Positions 1-9,918 are shown, counted from the stretch's first letter. The stretch is DNA of 30,000 bases from Botryococcus braunii (GCA_002005505.1 KV908543.1:1-30000); one strand, 5' to 3'. Made by a program: numbers and translations. Notes: generated from the letters alone by a model not told the origin.

Positions 1-120
1 TGGTGGGGGCGTGGTACCATCCTCAATTGGTCATTTTGTCTCTTGTGTAATTGGATCTGGAGCATATCCGACATTTGTCGAGGGGCCTTGTAGGCCTGGG
101 TTCCAACCCAATTTCCACAG

Positions 121-1285
121 CAGGACAATCCGGCCAGGCAGGCCCGGATCATGGCGGTAATGCCATGTTGCGTCCCCGTTGTCAACAACTTGCCGTTGGA
201 GTCCGAGTGTCTCCCACAACACCCGCAGATGGTTCAGATATGGCAGCGCGTCTGAGCCCTCAGGAAATCTGTGTTGGAGAGACCAGGGCTCAGCAATTGC
301 CCATTGGAGTCCACCTTACTCAAAGGACACAAACTGGGCATGCGGAACCAGAACGCCGGCACAAGTTTCCATGTTCTGCTCCCCTTTCCATGCCTGACTA
401 CCACAACCCCAAGGGAACCTCTATGGAGAGAGCCCCCCATTCCCATTGCAGACCCCTGATGTACAACCTGCAACGGTTTCCCATTCAGTCCCTAATGTTA
501 GCCCCGCTCATACTGGCCCAAAGACACATGGACCTACAACGAAGGTGGGAAAGTCACCCTCTTGTGCTGTGGCAGAGGTAGTGCATGTTAAAGGGAGACG
601 TCTTAAGGTGGGAAGTAAGAGGAGCAAGCATAGCAATCGTAAGCTTGCTCCTATTGAATGCTTTGGCCCAGTAAAGAGTGCTGCTGAAGTTAAGAAGTTT
701 AGAGAGTTTGCTTGTCGAGGTGGGGTGGTCTTCAAAGGGGGAAAGGAACATGTTAGACATTCTGCTATTGCTGACCAATTCAATAGATTTATTGACCAAA
801 GTTTATCTTCCCCTGACACATTTCATGAGTCTGCTGAGATAACATACAAAACAGCTCAACAAATTCGGGCACATGTAAATTCTTTGAGAAAGCGTATGAG
901 TATGCGTAACGCATTGTGTCCCATGACCACACAGAGTGCAGATGGATCAGCTCTACGGGTGGGTGGAGTACCTACGGTTGGCCCATTGACTTCAAATTGT
1001 CTGGCTGGCGAGGCACAAGTGGGAATCTGCAATTTGCAACACGTGGGAAGTGCTAGCCTTTTCATGGGGTCAAGGCACTCGTCTTCGGCTTTCCTAAAGC
1101 AGCATGTGGTGAACAACAGCAAATGGAAAAAGCCCCGCAAATGTGGGAGGTGTACAAAAGAACTGGGAAGAATTGTTCTTCTATCAGAGAGCACATGCAA
1201 ATGCATGTCAAAAGCTGTGTCAAAAGGGAAGGCCGAGGCCAAGAACAAAAGAAAGCTGGATGTTATGATTCTGGAGGAAGCCTAG
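121..1285 (+). pseudogene. Frameshifted copy of the last transposase exon
   Basis: This is the left-arm duplicate of the terminal exon at 2964-4129. It starts after the same acceptor (TTTCCACAG at 112-120) and ends at the same TAG. A run of six C at about 433-438, against seven in the right arm, shifts the frame. The reading from 121 therefore runs out of frame to a stop at 581, and the proper C-terminal frame is open from 446 to 1285. If the C6 run is a sequencing error, this exon is as intact as its partner. No upstream exons of this copy lie inside the window. Confidence 0.7.
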
Positions 1286-1964
1286 GTAGAGTGCTTAGCT
1301 AGAGTAAGTGTGAGGCTCTTTAGATTGTCAGACACTCATTGTAGCTGCCGCACTTCCATGGCTTGGGAGCGATCCTCTTCCTTGGCGGCATGAATCTTTG
1401 CAGGATGGATATCTTTTTATGTGGCTGCGCTTTGGGCTTGGGAGGGTGGGTTGTGGGCTGGGAGGATTGGGAGTGTGCTTTTGATAGGGGAAAGGTGGTG
1501 AGGAGAGTGTACCATTTGGTTTCTGGGCACAGAGTAGCCATGCGTTTGGAAGCTCACAAATTGCTGCCAAAAGTGGGCTTTACATGGCTCTGTGGATCCT
1601 ATAAGCTGGTGCAGTACAGCATAAGGTACATTGTACCTTATTGACTGGTTTTAAAGTCTGTAGTTACTGTCCAATGCGGTTGAATTGTTGCTATGTTAAC
1701 AATCAGGCAGATTTGATCTGTCTTTATGATCTAGTTGTCATGAACAAGGGCTCTTGCTTATTATTCCAAACGGAGGGAATTTGAAAGACAACCATTACCT
1801 TGGTGTTAATGCATGTACTTAGCAAGGTTAACGCTTGTGTACCAGGTCTTGTGTCATGCATATCTTTGTAATATTTGATGCTGCACCTGTGTCACCACCT
1901 ACTCTCCCATCTTAGGTCAATGAGGGGCAAAAAGTCCAACATGTTGGACCTTTTGTACATCTTT

Positions 1965-2122
1965 CTGACCGTTGACCTATTACCCCTATTGGACCTATTG
2001 CCCAACCTATTGACCTATTACCCCCATGAAATGACCTACTTTCTAAACCTTCATGCGGCCTTCGGCCGCCTATTACCTATTTTAGGCGGCCTTCGGCCGC
2101 CTATAATGTGGACCTATTGCCT
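1965..2122. repeat. Subterminal ACCTATT repeats and GC hairpins
   Basis: The last 160 bases before the terminus hold several direct copies of (G)ACCTATT. They also hold two hairpins, GCGGCC-TTC-GGCCGC at 2055-2069 and TAGGCGGCC-TTC-GGCCGCCTA at 2083-2103. The mirror set lies at 2127-2284, and a diverged set at about 16380-16526 keeps both hairpins. Repeated short boxes next to a transposon end are typical transposase binding sites; that role is inferred here. Confidence 0.7.
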
Positions 2123-2138
2123 GCGAAGGCAATAGGTC
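2111..2138. other. Palindrome centre and element-element junction
   Basis: GACCTATTGCCT (2111-2122) is followed by GCGA (2123-2126) and then AGGCAATAGGTC (2127-2138), so the arms are separated by only four bases. The diverged third copy of this end stops homology at 16526, just after the same GGACCTATTGCC. The palindrome centre is therefore the natural terminus of the element and not a random fold point. Confidence 0.85.
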
Positions 2139-4249
2139 CACATTATAGGCGGCCGAAGGCCGCCTAAAATAGGTAATAGGCGGCCGAAGGCCGCATGAAG
2201 GTTTAGAAAGTAGGTCATTTCATGGGGGTAATAGGTCAATAGGTTGGGCAATAGGTCCAATAGGGGTAATAGGTCAACGGTCAGAAAGATGTACAAAAGG
2301 TCCAACATGTTGGACTTTTTGCCCCTCATTGACCTAAGATGGGAGAGTAGGTGGTGACACAGGTGCAGCATCAAATATTACAAAGATATGCATGACACAA
2401 GACCTGGTACACAAGCGTTAACCTTGCTAAGTACATGCATTAACACCAAGGTAATGGTTGTCTTTCAAATTCCCTCCGTTTGGAATAATAAGCAAGAGCC
2501 CTTGTTCATGACAACTAGATCATAAAGACAGATCAAATCTGCCTGATTGTTAACATAGCAACAATTCAACCGCATTGGACAGTAACTACAGACTTTAAAA
2601 CCAGTCAATAAGGTACAATGTACCTTATGCTGTACTGCACCAGCTTATAGGATCCACAGAGCCATGTAAAGCCCACTTTTGGCAGCAATTTGTGAGCTTC
2701 CAAACGCATGGCTACTCTGTGCCCAGAAACCAAATGGTACACTCTCCTCACCACCTTTCCCCTATCAAAAGCACACTCCCAATCCTCCCAGCCCACAACC
2801 CACCCTCCCAAGCCCAAAGCGCAGCCACATAAAAAGATATCCATCCTGCAAAGATTCATGCCGCCAAGGAAGAGGATCGCTCCCAAGCCATGGAAGTGCG
2901 GCAGCTACAATGAGTGTCTGACAATCTAAAGAGCCTCACACTTACTCTAGCTAAGCACTCTACCTAGGCTTCCTCCAGAATCATAACATCCAGCTTTCTT
3001 TTGTTCTTGGCCTCGGCCTTCCCTTTTGACACAGCTTTTGACATGCATTTGCATGTGCTCTCTGATAGAAGAACAATTCTTCCCAGTTCTTTTGTACACC
3101 TCCCACATTTGCGGGGCTTTTTCCATTTGCTGTTGTTCACCACATGCTGCTTTAGGAAAGCCGAAGACGAGTGCCTTGACCCCATGAAAAGGCTAGCACT
3201 TCCCACGTGTTGCAAATTGCAGATTCCCACTTGTGCCTCGCCAGCCAGACAATTTGAAGTCAATGGGCCAACCGTAGGTACTCCACCCACCCGTAGAGCT
3301 GATCCATCTGCACTCTGTGTGGTCATGGGACACAATGCGTTACGCATACTCATACGCTTTCTCAAAGAATTTACATGTGCCCGAATTTGTTGAGCTGTTT
3401 TGTATGTTATCTCAGCAGACTCATGAAATGTGTCAGGGGAAGATAAACTTTGGTCAATAAATCTATTGAATTGGTCAGCAATAGCAGAATGTCTAACATG
3501 TTCCTTTCCCCCTTTGAAGACCACCCCACCTCGACAAGCAAACTCTCTAAACTTCTTAACTTCAGCAGCACTCTTTACTGGGCCAAAGCATTCAATAGGA
3601 GCAAGCTTACGATTGCTATGCTTGCTCCTCTTACTTCCCACCTTAAGACGTCTCCCTTTAACATGCACTACCTCTGCCACAGCACAAGAGGGTGACTTTC
3701 CCACCTTCGTTGTAGGTCCATGTGTCTTTGGGCCAGTATGAGCGGGGCTAACATTAGGGACTGAATGGGAAACCGTTGCAGGTTGTACATCAGGGGTCTG
3801 CAATGGGAATGGGGGGGCTCTCTCCATAGAGGTTCCCTTGGGGTTGTGGTAGTCAGGCATGGAAAGGGGAGCAGAACATGGAAACTTGTGCCGGCGTTCT
3901 GGTTCCGCATGCCCAGTTTGTGTCCTTTGAGTAAGGTGGACTCCAATGGGCAATTGCTGAGCCCTGGTCTCTCCAACACAGATTTCCTGAGGGCTCAGAC
4001 GCGCTGCCATATCTGAACCATCTGCGGGTGTTGTGGGAGACACTCGGACTCCAACGGCAAGTTGTTGACAACGGGGACGCAACATGGCATTACCGCCATG
4101 ATCCGGGCCTGCCTGGCCGGATTGTCCTGCTGTGGAAATTGGGTTGGAACCCAGGCCTACAAGGCCCCTCGACAAATGTCGGATATGCTCCAGATCCAAT
4201 TACACAAGAGACAAAATGACCAATTGAGGATGGTACCACGCCCCCACCA
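2127..4249. repeat. Right arm of giant palindrome
   Basis: This arm is the reverse complement of 1-2122. It contains the terminal inverted repeat and subterminal region (2128-2918), the complete terminal exon with an open frame (2964-4129), and about 120 bp of the preceding intron. Its homology with the left arm runs to the limit of the data at 4249. Confidence 0.95.
2128..2918. repeat. Left terminal inverted repeat
   Basis: This segment matches 15818-16526 in inverted orientation with visible substitutions and small indels. It also matches 1331-2121 in the left palindrome arm essentially perfectly. It includes GC-rich hairpins near the tip, a cluster of AATAGGT(C) boxes, and the 21-bp palindrome at 2608-2628 (ATAAGGTACA, one base, TGTACCTTAT). 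Confidence 0.8.
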
Positions 4250-5220
4250 TGAGAAATCATCCACAAACTCCACACACAGAGCACAAGAGAATTGCTAACT
4301 GCACACAGGCGCGTGGCAGTCTACATTGTTCTCCATGCACAAAGGCTATTTAGGACAACATGCATTGCAAGTGTACTGCCTTTTATGTATTAACAACAGA
4401 AGTAGGATGGCTGGGTTGCAATTCAGATTGCATTAGAAACAGTAAGATCGTTCCCCTGTATGGCCTACTCAAGGGGCACAACGCTGACACTGATAAAGCA
4501 TTCACAAGCAAACACCTGCTGTACTACATGGCAGCGTAGCAAACATGCTTGTACTTCACATAAAAATGTCTGCTATGTGTAGTGCACCCATGGGGAAGAC
4601 CTTAAAGCATAATCAGCAAATGTTGCGGAACACAGAGACCTACATGCGCGCGCGCGCGCGCGGGCACGGGCACGCGCGCGCACACGCACACACACACACA
4701 CGTAGCTGGCACAAGCCTGCACTCTGCAGGTAAGAGGGATGGAGACAGAGAGGGGTGGGGGGGGGGGTATGCTTCACCTGATATGGTTCCCACAGCAGAA
4801 CATCGATGAGCACCTAGAAGCGCTTCAACTTCCAGCACATCCAAGGGTGTCACGGGAGACATTCGGACCCCCATGGAGAGTTGCTCATCCACAGACATGC
4901 ACAGCTGTACATCCTGATCTGCATGGGTGCAACATAAAAGTTAATAACGCTATGAAGCACCTACTTCAATACATGCTGCAATCAGTAATACATGCTGCAA
5001 ACAGTAAAACCGTTCCCCTGTATGGCCTACTGAAGGGACACAACGCTCGCACTAAAAGCACTCACAAGCAAACACCTTCTGTACTACATGGCAGTGTCGC
5101 AAACATGCTTGTACTTAACATAAAAATATGTCTGCTATGTGTAGTGCACCCATGGGGAAGACTTTAAAGCATAAGCAGAAAATGTTGCGGAAGACAAAGA
5201 CCTACATGCGCGCGCACGCA

Positions 5221-5281
<61 letters not shown>

Positions 5282-5519
5282 GCATGCACACTCACGCACA
5301 CACGTAGCTGGCACAAGCCTGCACTCTGCAGGTAGGAGGGATGGAGACAGAGAAGGGGGGGGGGAGGGTATGCTTCACCTGATATGGTTCCCACAGCACA
5401 ACATCGATGAGCACCTCCAAGCGCTTCAACTTCCAGCCTATCCGAGGGTGTCGTGGGAGACATTTGGACCCCCATGGAGAGTTGCTCATCCACAGACATG
5501 CACAGCTGTACATCCTGAT
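2964..5519 (-). CDS. Exons 9-11: duplicated exons and C-terminal zinc knuckle
   Basis: Exons 9 (5519-5379) and 10 (4918-4778) are each 141 nt in the same phase and nearly identical. They arose by the tandem duplication at 4435-5580. Each encodes EQLSMGV-x2-SP-x-TP-x-D. The start of exon 11 repeats the theme as CQQLAVGVRVSPTTPADG, and about 35 residues on as QQLPIGVHLT. Exon 11 is long (388 codons), rich in basic residues, and ends with a C-x2-C...C-x-C cluster (C1136, C1139, C1154, C1156) followed by a lysine-rich tail, perhaps a zinc knuckle and nuclear signal. Exon 11 is the only exon contained in the giant palindrome. It could instead be a separate gene, but the matching phase and shared QL-x2-GV motif favour one transcript. 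Confidence 0.6.
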
Positions 5520-8082
5520 CTGCATGGGTGCAACATATAAGTTAAGAACGCTATGAAGCACCTACTTCAATACATGCTGCAATGTCAACATGCCAACCCT
5601 CCTTCAAACCAAGGCTCTTCAGATGGGGGGCTAAGGAGAGTTGGAGGAAAAGCAGAAAGTTGCAATTCCCATGCACATAGTAACTGCTCTTACAGCACCT
5701 CCTGCGCACCCCCTCCCAAAGGGAAACCAGGGGGAAGGTAAGAGAGGGGGGGGGGGGGAGGGAGGGAGAGAGCGGGGGGGAAGCGAAGAGGGAAATTGGG
5801 GGGCGGGCGCGTGCGTGCATGCGCGCACAACTCTCTCTCTCTCTCGCTCCCCCCCACCCCCCACCCTCTTTCCTGCGAACGACCAGTAGGAGAAGGAATG
5901 AGAAACTTCTGCGACATGCCCAACACCCAAACACCATACTGGGATGTCAGTTAGAAAGCAACGTGCTGAATGCCATGGATCCAAGCATGGCTTGTACCTT
6001 CCAATGCGTTGCAATTGCAGTTTTTGGGAAGGTCATCTGCATCCAAGACAATCTCCATATCCTCGTCCTGCTCTTGTTGCTCCATAAAAATGTTGCATCC
6101 AAATGGGATGGACAATGCTCCATCATATTGGACAGCAGATTTTGACATCAGAGGCTTCCAGCTTGCAATGGTTGCAGGCATGCCAAGCTTTTTTTCCATG
6201 GTTACAATGCGGTCTAACAATTTGTAGTCATACATGCCATACCCCACTTTCCCTGCATTCTGTACATCCATGTACAAAGTTACTGATTTGAGAATGCTCA
6301 CGACCTGTGATGCCTTACTGCTCAAGAGAACAGCTGTGACTTGACAGAGAGTTGGCACTGAACCACTAGCAAAGGTTACATGCCAACAATTATGTAGCCG
6401 AGCAGCAGTAGGTATGTATGTGAAATACAAGCCCCGAAATCTTACTAGGTACGATACTACTAACATTACTTAGTACAATACAAAACAATTAACACACTAA
6501 GAAATGATGCTTGTTTTTGGTGTGTTTGGGGGGGGGGGGGGGGGGGAAGAAAATTGCACGCTTGCCATGATAGTACATATTTTGCATTGGTAGGGTATTC
6601 CACTCTCTGCTACGTTAACATTCAATGCAGTATAGTTGTGAGAAATGTAAGCAGTCGATTAAGGATGAAGCCTCAGACAAGTGGGGTATGCAACAACCCA
6701 CAGACATTGTTTCTCTACATTTTTAGTAAAGCAGAGCATACGTTTATGCCGGCCTTCATTGTCCATCTGAAGTTAAACTCCAAGATAAGTGCATTTGCCA
6801 TCTCAGGGGAGTTGTTTGCCCCATCCAAGACTTCATGGAGATGTCGATGATAGGCTTCTAGCTTGCTGGTTCCGCGCACAGTGATAAGCTTGGGTACGCC
6901 GGCTGCATTGCGGTTGACGTTGATATACATATCCATTTCTGGATCTGGAAAACCCAGAAGTCGTTATCAAGCAACCCGCTCGCAGAACAACTTGTAGCTC
7001 AGTGGTCTGCAAAGTAATAAATACATAGTACAGATTGATCCACCGGGAACCACCCCAAACCGGGTCGGAGGCACAGGACAACAAACAGCACTGTAAACCA
7101 GAGAATAAGGTACACTGTACCTTACCCTGTACCTTTATGCTCTACAATGCGTTCTCTAAGGGTCCACAAGGAAAGAAGGTCACAAACCTGATGTCTGTGC
7201 CACGAAATTGCCTTCCAAGGCACTTTTGCGGCAGAGACATGATGTCTGTAACCTTCCAGAGGCTTAGGAAGGCAGTCTGTGTCAGAAAAATCATTATTCC
7301 ACCCTTGCCCCACCTTCTTCCTTTCCAAAGCAGGCCCAAAACTCCCTCAAGTGATACAACTCCAGCTGCAACCCTAGCCCACAACCCACCCTCCCAAGTC
7401 CAAACGCAGCCAAACACAGAGTTTAGCTAGCAACCAATACACAGTGGCACCTCAGAAGAATTGCAGTTTGCAGGGGAAAGACCTCACACTGCCCGGGACC
7501 ACAAAGCCAACACGATGCGCAGGGTAAAGCATAAGGGACAGTGTACCTTTGTTTTCATGTCTTACTAGAAACATGAAAAGAAGGTACGCTGTCCCGTATT
7601 CTTTACCCTGATTTCCAAAGGGAAAGCGGAGAGTTGAAATGCCCATGCACGTAGATCTAGGCTGCAAAAAAAGGGAAAAAAAAAAAAAAAACCAAAAAAA
7701 ATGTCTGGCTTGGAAAGCTTGCAATTTTACAGCCCTACCTGACAAGTACCCCTGTGTGATTAGCATCATTTGGTTTGCGTGCACAGTTTCCAGTTCAGGC
7801 GTAACCAATTGGCCCCATTCAGGATCCTCTTTGCCACGAAAATCATCAAGAGCACGCTGTACCCTCTGAGCAAGAATTGCTGGCTTTGGAATAGTGTATC
7901 TGGCACGCTTTTTCCACCAATTCCGCGGCTTACTCCTAATATCTAGAGGGTTTACACCCTTGTCTTTGAAATGTTTCAAGATCTGGCGCTCATCTTGAAC
8001 ATTTCGTTTCAGCATCGAATCGCTGAGGGCCCCAGCGAACATCCCTGCACATAAGAGTGATACTCAAAACGGTTTGAAGCAC

Positions 8083-8133
<51 letters not shown>

Positions 8134-9918
8134 CTGAGATTGCAACAGTACCCACAACATGTAAAAATGACATGAGAAATAAAAGGGTTTTGGGGGGGGG
8201 GCATCAGCCAACCTGATCAGGCCTATCAACAGGCTAGGCTGTCTTTGTGAATGAATAGAATATCACCTTTTAAACAATGAGAATCGGGGACAGCCTTGAG
8301 ATATCGCGCGAGGACATGCGCAACATCTTGCTTTACCTCAACTGTCGGAAAGGCAGACTGGATTGCCCCCTCAAATTTGGTTACATTGTCCACATACACG
8401 TACTCCGGCATCTGCACCCAATGCACCCATACAGTTCAATGAGTAGCTACGAAGGCAAATGTGTTCCAAAAGCTTTTGACACGGATAATACGCACCTGCA
8501 AAGAGTGCTCCTCAATGTGAAGACGAAGTTGATGCAAGGCAGACTGAATTTCGTCAAAATTGTCAGCCGTAACGGTGAACAATTGGAGGACTAATTCACC
8601 AAACTCGTTCATTATTGTAAACACGGCTTTAAAGACCCGCTGTCCACTGGAGTCTCTGATGTACTTTGTGTCCCTGAAGGTCCAGTCCAGCCTCCAAACT
8701 CTGCCAGAGATGTCGCCAAGAAATATCTTGGAGAACTCCCGTCGGTCTTCCCCATGCTTCAGATACTGGGAAGCAAGGTATGCGGGGCTGGGGGCATAAA
8801 GCTTGTGTCTCCCGCCAATCTCTCCATAAGGAAGCTTGGGGATAATGCAAGGAACCAAGGTTCCTTTTGCTTGTCCCACTGATGCCTCAATACATTGGAG
8901 GTAAGCGAGATGACTTCTGTAGTGCCTTAAAGTCTGCACAAATGAGACACAGGTTATACTCTATAGAATACCATGTTCTTCTGAACAAAACCAACACACT
9001 GCAAAAATGTCCATAACCATGGTACACGAGCGTTACCTGGATCTCCTTTATGACCTTTGAGGATCCTGCAAAGGACATGCCATTGACCACATTGCTCGTG
9101 GTCAGGTCCAAGATCTCTCTTGAGACTGCTCCACCATGGGTTGCTATGAATGGGAGCTGTTCTAATATGAATCGATGCCTAGGTGTGTCCAGCTGGGAAA
9201 GAATCCCTTCAGTTTTATGGGAGGGCAAGACCTGAAAGTTCACGGTCTTGCCATCATAACCTGCAAATACACAAGCAGACCGTATTAACAACAGCATGAA
9301 GCGGACATATTAACAACAGAAAGTGGACATATTAACAACACATCATCTTACATGGGCAAGCTTCGCATTTCCATCTGTATTGTATAATAAAGTGTGTGTT
9401 GCTCAGGCCCGCCAATTGCCTGAGGGTGTCGCTGAACCCGTTTTGCTTCACATTTGACGTGGACCGACAACATGGGCATGCCGGTAGTTTAAAAACCGTG
9501 TTCCAAAAAAACTGGGGAGCAAGGATTATGATATAAGACCCTTGGGCTCCAAACGCCTCGGGAATAGGTTGTTTCGTGAAGGTGTCGAGTGTCGGATTGG
9601 GCATTGGAACAATGAAATTATCAAGGGGTGCCGGGTCCTGTTGAGATCTGGGAAGCAGTATTCCCCCTTTTCCCAACTTCCCCAAGCGAGGCTGTATCTT
9701 TGTTTTAAAGTGTGTTATAACATATTTGTTGGTTTTTGGGTCTGTGACTTCAACGTCCCCATGAAGAAGCCCTTGGAACTGGTGTTGAAGTGTACCACCG
9801 ATAGCCTACGCAAACAGAAAAACAACCGTTAGAAGTATCTTGGGTATACAACAGAGCAAATGCAAGGGATACGCCACGACGAAGGGGACCGCACCACTGG
9901 CCCCTTGGCCAAAGGCAT
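2964..9918 (-). CDS. Split DDE transposase-like gene, 11 exons, about 1,182 aa
   Basis: My gene model joins exons at 9918-9850, 9805-9352, 9260-9037, 8933-8496, 8411-8267, 8044-7739, 6944-6742, 6259-5998, 5519-5379, 4918-4778 and 4129-2964 (minus strand). All introns are GT-AG, all phases agree, and the total is 3,549 nt, a multiple of three. Domain order is a cysteine cluster (about 133-175), an RNase H-like DDE core (about 330-660), an acidic C-rich segment (to 700), duplicated exons (701-794), and a basic C-terminal part with a zinc knuckle (1136-1156). Several junctions restore family-like motifs, for example LS|DP across 7739/6944 and a CP|C cysteine across 9352/9260. The resemblance is to transposase-like proteins with a DUF6729-type zinc cluster; that is recall, not a search. 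The start codon (9918) is the first in-frame ATG seen and is the weakest part. The gene presumably mobilises the surrounding element in the nucleus. Confidence 0.75.
4435..5580. repeat. Tandem duplication of about 570 bp carrying exons 9 and 10
   Basis: The units are about 4435-4993 and 4994-5580. Each contains, on the plus strand, GTTCCCCTGTATGGCCTACT, a (CG/CA)n microsatellite (4645-4702 and 5208-5303), a G-run, and then the 141-nt exon on the minus strand. The microsatellites differ in length and type between units, while the exons differ by a few bases only. Confidence 0.85.
5740..5870. repeat. Purine/pyrimidine low-complexity tract in intron 8
   Basis: This is G-rich (GA)n sequence followed by GTGCGTGCATGCGCGC and (CT)n. 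The matching intron of the decayed copy (11650-12000) has expanded (GA)n and (GT)n at the same place, so the seed of the tract predates the duplication. Confidence 0.8.
5998..8933 (-). CDS. Exons 4-8: RNase H-like DDE transposase core
   Basis: Exon 4 has VWRLDWTFRDTKYI with D332 as the likely first catalytic acid, then a beta-strand-like run ending in NEFGE. Exon 5 has YVDN (D403) and, 20 residues on, a D-x2-H-x3-R motif (D424, H427, R431). Exon 6 carries ALSDSM and an IPKP segment, and splices to exon 7 to give GYLSDP. Exon 7 has RGTSKLEAYHRHL, where E575 is the candidate third acid. Exon 8 has YDYKLLDRI, a tryptophan (ASWKP), an acidic stretch and NCNCN. This order of D, D, DxxHxxxR and RGT..E..H is what I know from eukaryotic transposase-like families; the exact catalytic triad is inferred. 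Intron 6 (6945-7738) has taken in a copy of the dispersed module at 7020-7425. Confidence 0.75.
7020..7425. repeat. Dispersed module, intronic copy
   Basis: This is a copy of the module of roughly 350-400 bp that also occurs at 1361-1660, 2589-2888, 13995-14410, 14790-15140 and 15841-16105. It is closest to 13995-14410 in inverted orientation, sharing CATCCACCGGGAACCACC-like sequence and the palindrome at 7105-7124. It lies inside intron 6 of the transposase-like gene, so it may be a non-autonomous element inserted there. Confidence 0.7.
7519..7610. repeat. Long imperfect hairpin
   Basis: An arm of about 41 nt starting CAGGGTAAAGCATAAGGGAC pairs with the arm ending CTTTACCCTG, across a loop of about ten bases (CTTACTAGAA). 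The arms contain a degenerate version of the ATAAGGTACA palindrome found in the dispersed module. The hairpin lies in intron 6. Confidence 0.7.
8083..8133. repeat. (CA)n(CG)n microsatellite in intron 5
   Basis: Pure CA repeats pass into CG repeats. Similar CA-to-CG tracts occur at 4645-4702, 5208-5303 and, on the other strand, 13329-13380 and 11936-12003. Most of them lie in introns of the transposase-like gene or its decayed copy. Confidence 0.9.
9037..9918 (-). CDS. Exons 1-3: N-terminal zinc-cluster module
   Basis: Exon 1 (9918-9850) encodes 23 residues and is joined to exon 2 over a 44-nt intron. Exon 2 contains the conserved-looking block GDVEVTDPKT and then C133-P-C-C136. About 34 residues later comes C170-E-A-C173-P-C175, where C175 is created by splicing exon 2 (ending CCA T) to exon 3 (starting GT TAT). 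Two CxxC pairs of this kind suggest a zinc-bound fold used for DNA or protein contact. Exon 3 continues with a helical-looking segment that ends at a CAG|GTAACG donor. Frame and sequence of the exon 1-2 junction are matched by the inverted copy (10460-10780), where SPSS and IPC are kept. Confidence 0.7.
9806..9849 (-). other. 44-nt mini-intron with clear branch site
   Basis: The intron starts GTATAC, contains TTCTAAC (plus-strand gttagaa, 9828-9834), and ends TTTGCGTAG. The inverted copy keeps a 45-nt counterpart at 10610-10654 with GTATGT, TTCTAAC and TTGCGTAG. Conservation of donor, branch site and acceptor in otherwise diverged sequence is strong support that this is a real intron and that exon 1 is real. 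Confidence 0.7.

Larger units (their letters stand above)
1..2122. repeat. Left arm of giant palindrome
   Basis: This arm is the reverse complement of 2127-4249. Outside the C run, positions pair so that x + y = 4250; inside it x + y = 4249. The match is already complete at base 1, so the arm probably continues past the window edge. The only difference I noticed is C6 here (about 433-438) against C7 in the other arm. The arm holds the last exon of the transposase-like gene and the terminal inverted repeat of the element. Whether this is a second genomic copy or an assembly foldback cannot be decided from sequence alone. Confidence 0.95.

Noticed and set aside
51..581. 176-codon frame in the left palindrome arm as a separate gene
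   Set aside because: It is the first part of the terminal transposase exon read through the C6 frameshift. It starts with a TTG inside the upstream intron.
2118..2131. Target-site duplication for the 14.4 kb element
   Set aside because: The left flank TGCGAA and the right flank CGTTTC share no convincing direct repeat. The left flank is also the palindrome spacer.
1875..2374. Two identical 86-codon frames in opposite orientation
   Set aside because: They are mirror images made by the palindrome. They cross the subterminal repeats and GC hairpins and have no protein-like pattern.
5551..5690. Extra exon between exons 8 and 9 (APHLKSLGLKEGWHVDIAAC)
   Set aside because: A plausible acceptor exists (CTCCTTAG), but including it changes the phase into exon 9, and the counterpart in the decayed copy hits a stop. 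Direct splicing of exon 8 to exon 9 keeps the frame.
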